NCBI RefSeq assembly: GCF_009664835.1
Contig: NZ_CP045929.1
Coordinates: forward strand, 744,001 to 808,000
From: Allosaccharopolyspora coralli
GTDB lineage: Bacteria; Actinomycetota; Actinomycetes; Mycobacteriales; Pseudonocardiaceae
Direction of reading: 5' to 3'
DNA: 64,000 bases
The notes below the pieces were generated by a model that was not told the DNA's origin, did no database searches, and worked only from the letters and a program-made list of their open reading frames with translations. Positions 18,958 to 25,190 of this stretch are shown here, piece after piece; within the stretch, counting starts at the first letter, position 1; each line of letters starts with the position of its first letter. A program made the position numbers and the translations under genes.

Positions 18958-19070
18958 TCGCGGGTATGGCGGCGATCACCATCGAGCTGGACACGCGCCA
19001 TCTGCGTCGGCTCGACCTCGAACTGATGCCAGGCCAACGACACAGCGAAGGCTGGACGAAGGAGCGCTGA
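18958..19070 (+). pseudogene. remnants of MntA C-terminus and HepT N-terminus
   Basis: From 18965, AMAAITIELDTRHLRRLDLELM-type coding DNA matches the C-terminal end of the MntA gene at 22393-22824. It runs into a degenerate match to the first ten codons of the HepT gene at 22821, whose ATGATG start is changed to ACGACA. With the GNAT remnant this is a deleted copy of the whole GNAT-mntA-hepT locus. 19071-19176 shows nothing recognisable. Confidence 0.8.
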
Positions 19071-19176
19071 CAGCGGCAAGTGCTGGAGCAGACGAAGGAG
19101 TTCGCGGGGTTCCGGTGATGGCGCGTCGGACTCACGTGCGGGCGTAGTCAGCAAGGACGACGCTGAGGGAAACGTC

Positions 19177-19194
19177 GGTATCATCGGTGATACC
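19177..19194. promoter_or_regulatory. operator-like palindrome before phd-doc
   Basis: GGTATCA-TCGG-TGATACC, with 7-bp perfect arms, lies 9 bp before the antitoxin start at 19203. Autoregulation by the antitoxin-toxin complex at such palindromes is usual for phd-doc; binding here is inferred. Confidence 0.65.
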
Positions 19195-19202
19195 ATCATG
19201 CC

Positions 19203-19406
19203 ATGCCGATGACTTTGCGCCTGTCGGACGCCGAAGCCGATGCGCTGCGCCGACGTGCTGAACTCGAGCATCGCTCGATGCAGGACGTCGCCAGGCAAGC
19301 CGTTCGCGAGTACGTGGAGACCCACAGCCGAGCTGAACTACTTGATCGTGTACTTGACGAGGAGCTGCCGCGGTATGCCGAGGCGCTGGAGCGGCTCGGC
19401 CAGTGA
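19203..19406 (+). CDS. antitoxin of a Doc-type toxin-antitoxin pair (ribbon-helix-helix-like)
   Basis: 67 residues (MPMTLRLSDAEADALRRRAELEH, then RSMQDVARQAVREYVE). The N-terminal strand plus two helices fit a CopG/Arc-like DNA-binding antitoxin. The C-terminal helix (SRAELLDRVLDEELPRYAEALERL) would wrap the toxin. It overlaps the doc start by 4 bp (GTGA). In-frame ATGs at 19203 and 19209 are both possible starts. It retains the full length expected of the family. Confidence 0.8.
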   Translation: MPMTLRLSDAEADALRRRAELEHRSMQDVARQAVREYVETHSRAELLDRVLDEELPRYAEALERLGQ

Positions 19407-19780
19407 TCCACCTGACGCTCGCTGAACTCATTCACGTCGCTCAGCGAGCGATCGCGGGCGAAGTCGAGGTGCGTGACTACGGGTTGCTCGAGTCGGCGCT
19501 GGCACGACCACGGGCTTCGGTGTTCGGCGACGATGCTTATCCGAGCCTGGAGGAGAAGGCAGCGGCCTTGTCGCATTCCCTTGCAGGCAACAATGCTCTC
19601 GTCGAAGGCAACAAGCGCCTGGCTCTGGCGGCCACCATCGCCTTTCTCGGCGTCAACGGAAAGCGGCTGACTCTGTCCAACGACGAGGCGTACGACTTCA
19701 TCATCGCTGTTGCCGCCGGCGAGCTCAACGATGTTCCCGGCATCGCCACCGTCATCAGGGAAGCGATCGAACCTCGCTGA
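19403..19780 (+). CDS. doc: Doc-family toxin (Fic fold) with catalytic His replaced
   Basis: 125 residues, normal Doc length. It has the Doc start IHLTLAELIHVAQRAI and DYGLLESALARPRASVFGDDAYP. The active-site loop, usually NHALVDGNKR in actinobacterial Doc, reads GNNALVEGNKR here. The His that acts as catalytic base in the HxFx(D/N)GNxR motif is therefore Asn (codon AAT, one base from CAT). The GNKR phosphate-binding part is kept. Doc phosphorylates EF-Tu; this variant is predicted inactive or weak. Confidence 0.88.
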   Translation: MIHLTLAELIHVAQRAIAGEVEVRDYGLLESALARPRASVFGDDAYPSLEEKAAALSHSLAGNNALVEGNKRLALAATIAFLGVNGKRLTLSNDEAYDFIIAVAAGELNDVPGIATVIREAIEPR

Positions 19781-19796
19781 TCCGAGTCCGCGCACG

Positions 19797-20606
19797 TCAG
19801 TTCTGCCATGCCTCGTCCGGTACCGGCGGGAGCGTGTCGCCGGTCTCCAGCAGGGTCTTCAGCCCCGAGAGCAGGGGCGGCCAGCCGGTGCTGACCATCT
19901 GTCGCATCGTGCTGCCTACGGGGAAGTCGTCGTGGACGACGGTGAGCTTGACCGTCTGCCCGAACGGTTCGATCTCGAACGTGACCTTCGACTGGGTCTC
20001 GGAGGCGAGCGTGGCGAGCACGTCGTCGTCGATCCCGACGGCCGCAGCCCATTCCGGTGTCGGCGTGTGCCACGTGTAAGCGAGTCGACGGTACGGTTCG
20101 GCTTCCAGCACCACCTGGTTCGGGTCAGCGGTGCGCTGACCTTTCTCCTCCCAGGCCATGGGCGAGCCCGGGCGCCAGTCGGTGTCGAAGGTGACTCCCC
20201 AGTACCGGCGGGTGAACGCCGGATCGGTGAGGGCCTGCCACAGCTGTTCCGGTGTGGTCTTGATGAACGTGGTGTACACGAAGGCGGGTTCACTCATCGG
20301 GCCTGACTCCAATGCCTGTTTGAGATCGGCCAGCGCCTCCGTGCGCCGCCGGTCGTACTGGTGCATCCAGCGATCGGCGATCGCATGTATCGGAACGGCG
20401 TTGAGGTAGTGCAGCTTCTCCCGGCCACGACGAACCGTGGTGACCAGGTTGGCCTCCTCGAGTACGGCGAGGTGCTTGCTGACCGACTGCCGGGCCATGT
20501 CCAGTCCCTCGCACAGCTCGCGCAAACGCTGCCCGTTTCGCGCGTTGAGACTGTCGAGAAGCCGACGCCGATTCGGGTCGGCCAGCGCCCTGAAGACCCC
20601 GTCCAT
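19797..20606 (-). CDS. ArsR-type HTH regulator fused to an SRPBCC (AHSA1) domain
   Basis: 269 residues. Residues 1-~95 are a winged helix of the ArsR class (MDGVFRALADPNRRRLLDSL, LDMARQSVSKHLAVLEEANLVTT). No metal-binding Cys pair is evident. Residues ~105-260 form an AHSA1/START-like ligand cavity (FVYTTFIKTTPEQLWQALTDPAFTRRYWGVTF ... GWPPLLSGLKTLLETG). The fusion suggests a small-molecule-sensing repressor. Two inverted repeats upstream of its start probably serve as operators for autoregulation. It is antisense to the flanking toxin-antitoxin genes. Confidence 0.88.
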   Translation of the reverse strand: MDGVFRALADPNRRRLLDSLNARNGQRLRELCEGLDMARQSVSKHLAVLEEANLVTTVRRGREKLHYLNAVPIHAIADRWMHQYDRRRTEALADLKQALESGPMSEPAFVYTTFIKTTPEQLWQALTDPAFTRRYWGVTFDTDWRPGSPMAWEEKGQRTADPNQVVLEAEPYRRLAYTWHTPTPEWAAAVGIDDDVLATLASETQSKVTFEIEPFGQTVKLTVVHDDFPVGSTMRQMVSTGWPPLLSGLKTLLETGDTLPPVPDEAWQN

Positions 20607-20627
20607 AACACCTGCGTTGATCCGAAC

Positions 20628-20672
20628 TTATGCAACCGTCTGGGTGCATAAAATAGGCAACCAACGGGCTGC
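20628..20672. promoter_or_regulatory. two operator-like inverted repeats upstream of the ArsR fusion
   Basis: Site 1 (20628-20651) is TTATGCAACC-GTCT-GGGTGCATAA with one mismatch. Site 2 (20656-20672) is GGCAACC-AAC-GGGCTGC. The half-sites are related (GCAACC / GGgTGC), as expected for two binding sites of one dimeric regulator. Site 1 lies 22 bp before the ATG. Confidence 0.6.
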
Positions 20673-20766
20673 ATGTCAAGAGGGTCGAGTCTGCTGCGGT
20701 GTGCCTGTGGCGAAACTGAAGCGATATAACTTGATTATGCAGTCGGAATGAAGGCAAAATGCAGTC

Positions 20767-21051
20767 ATGACGGTACTGACGATCCGGGACGTGCCGGAGG
20801 ACGTCAAAGAAGCTCTCGCGGGAGACGCGCGAGAGCGTGGGCAGTCTTTGCAGGCCTTCCTGCTGGGTGTCGTGCAGCGGCAGGCAGCGTTCAGTCGTAA
20901 CCGGCAGCTCCTCTCAGAGATCGAACGCGATCTTGCGGAGGGTGGCGGTGCCGGTGACGATGCGCCGGACGCCGCAACGCTTCTGGAGCAAGCGAGACCG
21001 GATGACCTGGAGAATCGCGACGGCAGGCCAGGGACGGGTGGCGTCGCGTGA
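20767..21051 (+). CDS. vapB: VapB-type antitoxin (FitA-like)
   Basis: 94 residues. The ribbon-helix-helix head MTVLTIRDVPEDVKEALAGD with ARERGQSLQAFLLGVVQRQA is the FitA/VapB pattern. The Gly/Asp-rich C-terminal half is the usual toxin-wrapping, protease-sensitive part. It overlaps vapC by 4 bp (GTGA). The 5' flank is AT-rich for this genome (GATATAACTTGATTATG), which may include the promoter. Confidence 0.85.
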   Translation: MTVLTIRDVPEDVKEALAGDARERGQSLQAFLLGVVQRQAAFSRNRQLLSEIERDLAEGGGAGDDAPDAATLLEQARPDDLENRDGRPGTGGVA

Positions 21052-21452
21052 TCGTTGTTGACGCGTCTGCACTGGCGAACATGTTGCTGTACGCGGACGA
21101 GCGCGGCCGCCGATCGAGGACCGTGCTGGGCAGGGATCTCGAGTGGGCCGCGCCGGAGCACTGGAAAGCCGAGGTGTTCTCGGTTGTCCGTGGGCTGGCG
21201 CTCGGGAGCAAGATCAAGGAGGAGCAAGCCGTTCGAGCGGTCGAGCGACTCCCGCTGCTCGGCGTCGAGCACGTCTCGCTCGACGATCTCCTCCCCCGGA
21301 TGTGGCAGCTACGCGCCGGAATCAGCGGTTACGACGCTGCCTATGTGGCACTGGCGGAGGCACGCGGCATCGCGCTCGTGACCTCCGATGGGCGACTCGC
21401 ACGCACGGCGACGAAGTATTGCAGGGTGGAGCTCGTTTCCGCTGCAGCGTGA
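21048..21452 (+). CDS. vapC: VapC-type PIN-domain toxin
   Basis: 134 residues, full length. The PIN acidic residues are all present: Asp in MIVVDASALANML, Glu in WKAEVFSVVRGL, Asp in ISGYDAAYVALAE and Asp in LVTSDGRLAR. PIN toxins cleave tRNA or rRNA with Mg2+. Of the four toxin genes in this island this is the only one whose catalytic residues look intact. It is followed by the GTGAGCC hairpin repeat, which may terminate it. Confidence 0.9.
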   Translation: MIVVDASALANMLLYADERGRRSRTVLGRDLEWAAPEHWKAEVFSVVRGLALGSKIKEEQAVRAVERLPLLGVEHVSLDDLLPRMWQLRAGISGYDAAYVALAEARGIALVTSDGRLARTATKYCRVELVSAAA

Positions 21453-21465
21453 CGGCTCGGAGCAT

Positions 21466-21511
21466 GGCGTGAGCCTTTTTGGTGGCGATGGCAACCAAAA
21501 AGGCTCACGCC
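21466..21511. repeat. GTGAGCCTTTTTGG hairpin repeat, copy 2
   Basis: A 17-bp perfect stem (GGCGTGAGCCTTTTTGG at 21466-21482 with its complement at 21495-21511) around TGGCGATGGCAA. It is followed by the same ~60 bp (GCCGACACTGGCTCGCCGG...) that follow copy 1, marking the edge of the duplicated GNAT locus. Confidence 0.88.
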
Positions 21512-21554
21512 CGATGCCGACACTGGCTCGCCGGGTGATGCCGTGGGGTCTGGT

Positions 21555-22313
21555 ATGTCTCGGTCTGTGATCTCAGCGAGCGAGCTCGACGATTTGATGA
21601 ACCGGAGTTGGCGCGCTCTGTCCGAAGTGCCAGTCGACGGCTGGATCGTGCGTCGGTCCGAGGGAGTTACGCAGCGGGCGAACTCGGTGCTTCCCGTCGC
21701 TGCTCCGCGCGACCTGCCGGACGCGATCACGCGAGTCGAAAGGCTGTATCTCGACCATGGATTGCCGCCCTGTTTCCAGCTCAGTCCAGCCGCTCAGCCT
21801 CCGGAACTCGATGAGGTCCTGGCCGAGCGCGGATACGAATTGAGCGGCGCCACGACGATCCAGGTCGCTGAGGTCGAGGAAGTGCTCAACCGGTTGTCGT
21901 GTGGTCGTTCGAGCGTGGAGGTTCGAGACGAACCGGGTGACGACTGGATGCGCTTGTGGTGGGCCGTCGACGGTCGCGGTGATGACGATGCTCGGGTCAC
22001 TGCGGGGAGAATCCTGGCCGGTGGGCCTGCGCTGTATGCGGTGAGTCGCCACGAGGGGTCGCCCGCAGCCGTTGGTCGTCTCTCGCTCGTGGGCCAGTGG
22101 GCAGGCGTCTACTGCATGGCGGTCCGGGCCGACGTCCGTCGTCGTGGCCATGCACAGGACATTCTTCGTGGATTGCTCACGGCGGCCGCCGATCGGGGAG
22201 TGCGGCACACCTGGCTGCAGGTCGTCTCCGACAACCTCGCGGCACGGAAGCTCTACGAGCATGCCGGGTACCAGGACTTCTCGACCTATCACTACCGGGT
22301 GCGCCGTCATTGA
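21555..22313 (+). CDS. GNAT-family N-acetyltransferase
   Basis: 252 residues from ATG 21555 (GTG 21543 or 21567 possible). The N-terminal half resembles the receptor region of two-domain GNATs (MNRSWRALSEVPVDGWIVRRSEG). The C-terminal acetyl-CoA domain shows the motif-A segment CMAVRADVRRRGHAQDILRG, then WLQVVSDNLAARKLYEHAGYQDFSTYHY. The substrate cannot be told. A shredded copy lies at 18617-18957. It precedes the mntA-hepT pair by 79 bp, and the duplicated remnant includes all three, so they moved or were duplicated as a unit. Confidence 0.88.
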   Translation: MSRSVISASELDDLMNRSWRALSEVPVDGWIVRRSEGVTQRANSVLPVAAPRDLPDAITRVERLYLDHGLPPCFQLSPAAQPPELDEVLAERGYELSGATTIQVAEVEEVLNRLSCGRSSVEVRDEPGDDWMRLWWAVDGRGDDDARVTAGRILAGGPALYAVSRHEGSPAAVGRLSLVGQWAGVYCMAVRADVRRRGHAQDILRGLLTAAADRGVRHTWLQVVSDNLAARKLYEHAGYQDFSTYHYRVRRH

Positions 22314-22392
22314 TGCTGCCCGGTAGTCACGCTCTGCGGCGCAACTACTCGCCGCAGAGCGAACATCGGTGGCAGGCGATCATGCAGCGGCT

Positions 22393-22824
22393 ATGGTGGA
22401 CGTGATGACCCCCTACGTTGCCCTGGACAGGCTCCGGTCGTCGGTCGAGACCGGCGCGGTCGCGGAGCTCGGTACACGGCATGGTCTCGACCTGCTCATG
22501 GTCCACGGCAGCGTGTTGGATCCCGAGCCGCTGCGAGCGGCGGCGGACCTGGACGTCGCGTTCCGGCATCGGGTCGACGCGTCTCGCGACGTCGTCGGGC
22601 TTGTCGACGAACTGATGGAGCTGACCGGGTTCGACCGGATCGATCCACTGGATCTGCGCAGCGCCGGCGTCGTCGCCCAGGCTCGAGCGCTCGGACCGGA
22701 CAGTCTGGTGTTGTACGAGGCAACGCCGGGTACGTTCGCCACGGCGCAGATGGCGGCGATCACCATCGAGATGGACACGCGCCATCTGCGCCGGCTCGAC
22801 CTCGAACTGATGGCAGGCCGATGA
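22393..22824 (+). CDS. mntA: MntA-type minimal nucleotidyltransferase antitoxin
   Basis: 143 residues from ATG 22393 (ATG 22405 also possible). The nucleotidyltransferase motif is LLMVHGSVLDPEPLRAAADLDVAF, that is GS, an 11-residue spacer and DLD. This is the MNT active site that in type VII systems AMPylates a Tyr of HepT. The C-terminal helix ends TRHLRRLDLELMAGR. The stop overlaps the hepT start (ATGATG). The motif is intact although the partner HepT is truncated. Confidence 0.82.
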   Translation: MVDVMTPYVALDRLRSSVETGAVAELGTRHGLDLLMVHGSVLDPEPLRAAADLDVAFRHRVDASRDVVGLVDELMELTGFDRIDPLDLRSAGVVAQARALGPDSLVLYEATPGTFATAQMAAITIEMDTRHLRRLDLELMAGR

Positions 22825-23072
22825 TGCAGCGAAGGCTGGACGAAGGTGTCGTCCGCAACAAGCTCGACGCCCTCGACCGTGCGCTGAGGACGCTGCACAG
22901 TATCGGTCCACTGGACGCTCAGCGATTGAGAGACGACGCTGTCACCGCCGCAGCCGTGGAACGGTTGACTTGTCGCCTGGTCGAGCTGGCCGTGGACCTG
23001 AACACCCACATCAGCGCTTCCGTACTGGGGCGTGCACCGGAGAACTACCGCGCGAGCTTCGTTTCCTCATGA
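22821..23072 (+). CDS. hepT: truncated HepT-like (HEPN, DUF86) protein
   Basis: 83 residues against ~135-145 for complete HepT. The N-terminal helices (RNKLDALDRALRTLHSIG and VERLTCRLVELAVDLNTHIS) match DUF86. The protein stops at ENYRASFVSS. The second half, which carries the catalytic RNxxxH motif and the Tyr modified by MntA, is missing, and it is not found in other frames before the hairpin at 23112. It is likely an inactivated toxin. Confidence 0.78.
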   Translation: MMQRRLDEGVVRNKLDALDRALRTLHSIGPLDAQRLRDDAVTAAAVERLTCRLVELAVDLNTHISASVLGRAPENYRASFVSS

Positions 23073-23111
23073 GGAAGCGTTCGTCACCGCGAGATCAGCG
23101 CGACCCCGCCA

Positions 23112-23163
23112 CAGGTGCGTGAGCCTTTGTGGTGGCTATAGCAACTGAAAAGGCTCACGCCTG
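23112..23163. repeat. GTGAGCCTTT hairpin repeat, copy 3 (diverged)
   Basis: Left arm GCGTGAGCCTTT, loop TGGCTATAGCAA, right arm AAAAGGCTCACGC. A few stem mismatches distinguish it from the other copies. It lies between the hepT remnant and the convergent acetyltransferase gene, at the right edge of the island. Confidence 0.8.
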
Positions 23164-23167
23164 CCGG

Positions 23168-23719
23168 TCACCACAGGTCGCCGTCGCGCCAGTCGCAGGT
23201 GATGTCGCCGGTGAGGTCGAGGGCGACTGTCACCGGTAGGACGAAGGTGCAGTCATCCTCTTCCGGGGTTCGGACGATGCCGGACGGGGTGAGAGCCGAG
23301 GTCGGACCCTGCCAGAGCTGCCAGGATCGGCTCGCGTAGAACGCCGCGCCGGCGTCGCTGGCTCCGAGCGCGCCGAGTTCGTAGGCACCGTGCACCACCG
23401 CCTCCAGCGCCGCCATGATCGCTCCTCCGTGGCCGAGTCCGCGCCGGTCGGCCCGGATTCCGACGCCTTCGACGTAGCCGGTGCGCCAAGCCCGGCCAGC
23501 GTGGAGGAGTCGTCGTTGCACCACGCTCCCGTGGCCGACGAGTTCGTCGCCTTCCCACGCGAGTGCGTGCATCCCGCCGAGCGCGTGTTCCCAGTCGTGC
23601 TCACCCAGGTCGTCCTCGAAGACCTCGACGAGCAGCTGACGCGCGCGTTCGAGTGTCGTCCGGCTCAGCTGGCAGGTGTGCGCGACGTCGACGTCGACCA
23701 TGACCCCATCGTCGTGCAT
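23168..23719 (-). CDS. aac(2')-I: aminoglycoside 2'-N-acetyltransferase family protein, AAC(2')-I
   Basis: 183 residues from ATG 23719 (ATG 23701 also possible). It shows the complete AAC(2')-I backbone known from mycobacteria. The landmarks are DWEHALGGMHALAWEGDELVGHGSVVQRRL, GYVEGVGIRADRRGLGHGGAIM (acetyl-CoA loop), YELGALGASDAGAAFYASRSW, WQGPTSALTPSGIVRTPEEDDCTFVLP and the terminal CDWRDGDLW. The family acetylates the 2'-amino group of aminoglycosides and is chromosomal in actinobacteria. Whether it confers resistance here is unknown. Confidence 0.9.
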   Translation of the reverse strand: MHDDGVMVDVDVAHTCQLSRTTLERARQLLVEVFEDDLGEHDWEHALGGMHALAWEGDELVGHGSVVQRRLLHAGRAWRTGYVEGVGIRADRRGLGHGGAIMAALEAVVHGAYELGALGASDAGAAFYASRSWQLWQGPTSALTPSGIVRTPEEDDCTFVLPVTVALDLTGDITCDWRDGDLW

Positions 23720-23756
23720 TGACCTGGTGCGCGCTTCGGGTCGTACCGTCGGCGTC

Positions 23757-23891
23757 GTGCACTACTCGATCGCGCAAGCGGCGCCTGACGGCGGGTTCTC
23801 CGTCGACAGACCCGAATGGAACCTGATCCTCGACATGCGCGATGCCGAACGCCTCGACACGACACCAATGGAGAAGGAGGTGTCGGCATGA
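23757..23891 (+). CDS. possible small ORF or gene fragment upstream of the aldo-keto reductase
   Basis: A 44-codon frame from GTG 23757 ([20 protein letters not shown] and onward) ends in an ATGA overlap with the downstream reductase start. No family is recognised. It may be the leader of the operon or a fragment of a lost gene. The AAGGAGG inside its 3' end serves the next gene. Confidence 0.25.
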   Translation: MHYSIAQAAPDGGFSVDRPEWNLILDMRDAERLDTTPMEKEVSA

Positions 23892-24871
23892 GCATGCCGA
23901 CTCGCAGGCTGGGAGACCTCACGGTCGGCGCGCAGGGCCTCGGCTGCATGGGGATGAGCCACGCCTACAGCAGCGGGCAGGACGACACGGAGTCCGTCGC
24001 GACGATCCACCGGGCGCTCGATCACGGAGTCACGCTGCTCGACACGGCGAACGTCTACGGCGCCGGAGTCAACGAGCAACTCGTCGGCCGGGCGATCGCC
24101 GACCGCCGGGACGAGGTCGTGCTCGCCACGAAGTTCGGCATCGTCCACCGTGACGGGCAGATGAGTGCCCGAGGCGATGCCTCCTACGTGCGGGAGTGCT
24201 GCGAGGCGTCGCTGCGCCGGCTCGGTGTCGACCACATCGACCTCCTCTACCAGCACCGCGTCGACCCGGACACTCCGGTGGAGGAGACCTTCGGGGCGTT
24301 GTCGGAACTGGTCGCCGAGGGCAAGGTGCGTCATCTCGGTATCTCCGAAGCGAGCGTGGACTCGATCCGACGCGCCCACTCCGTGCATCCGGTCGCGGCG
24401 CTGCAGAGCGAATGGTCGCTGTGGACGCGGGAGATCGAGGCGGAAGTGCTCCTTGCCTGCCGTGAGCTCGGCATTGGCGTCGTGCCGTTCTCGCCGCTGG
24501 GCCGGGGTCTTCTGACGGGAGCGGTGACGTCCCGCGACGACCTGGCGGAGGACGACGCCCGGCGTGGATTCCCGCGCTTCGGCGAGGACAACCTCGACCG
24601 GAACCTCGCGATCGTGGCGGTCCTGCGTGAGCTGGCGGAATCCAAGAACGTCACGGCGGGGCAGCTCGCCCTCGCGTGGGTGCAGCACCAGGGTTCCGAT
24701 GTGGTTCCCATTCCGGGCACGAAGCGACGCGCCTACCTCGACGAGAACGTCGCGGCTGCCACGGTCGAGCTGTCCGAAGACGATCTCGCGAGGATCGAGT
24801 CCGCCGCATCCGCAGGGGAGGTCGCAGGGGAGCGCTACCCCGAGTCCTTCGCGCGAATCGCGGGACGGTGA
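23888..24871 (+). CDS. aldo/keto reductase
   Basis: 327 residues from ATG 23888, supported by AAGGAGG 8 bp upstream. It is an AKR of the YccK/PdxI/Gre-like group. Landmarks are the start [20 protein letters not shown], the catalytic Asp/Tyr segment [21 protein letters not shown], catalytic Lys in LATKFG, and His in [15 protein letters not shown]. The NADPH region [18 protein letters not shown] is also present. It probably reduces carbonyls with NADPH. The substrate is unknown. A 318-bp gap to ndh follows. Confidence 0.92.
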   Translation: MSMPTRRLGDLTVGAQGLGCMGMSHAYSSGQDDTESVATIHRALDHGVTLLDTANVYGAGVNEQLVGRAIADRRDEVVLATKFGIVHRDGQMSARGDASYVRECCEASLRRLGVDHIDLLYQHRVDPDTPVEETFGALSELVAEGKVRHLGISEASVDSIRRAHSVHPVAALQSEWSLWTREIEAEVLLACRELGIGVVPFSPLGRGLLTGAVTSRDDLAEDDARRGFPRFGEDNLDRNLAIVAVLRELAESKNVTAGQLALAWVQHQGSDVVPIPGTKRRAYLDENVAAATVELSEDDLARIESAASAGEVAGERYPESFARIAGR

Positions 24872-25190
24872 GCCCGTCCATACCGATTCAGAATCGCAAC
24901 AGTGCAGGTGAAGGTGGTCGTCGTACGGGTCCTGCACGCGGGGCCACCCGCCGGAGGCTGTCGTGTTCCCGGCGAGTGCGACCTCGTTTTCGAGTAGGGT
25001 GGCTGAACATCGAGGCGGAACCCGGCCTGGGCAACGGAGCCTGACAGGACACCGCGGTGCGTGTCGCCGAGCGCGACGCCACCCACTGCACTCGCACGAA
25101 CACACTGCGTTGATCGTGATCGGTGACACCGGCGATCGGAGTCACACTGCGGGGGGTCTGTGCGGCGCGTGCGGTCGCAGAAGTGCGACC
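24872..25190. promoter_or_regulatory. intergenic leader region before ndh
   Basis: About 320 bp with no supported gene. It contains a small inverted repeat CGATT-CAG-AATCG near 24887. A GC-rich stretch (24996-25085) could fold but matches no riboswitch class I can name. The ndh promoter is expected here. Confidence 0.3.

Noticed and set aside
17582-23165. Prophage or integrative element
   Set aside because: No integrase, structural, replication or transfer genes are present. It looks like a patchwork of toxin-antitoxin cassettes.
24990-25090. Riboswitch upstream of ndh
   Set aside because: The GC-rich segment matches no consensus that I can identify; only a leader region is claimed.
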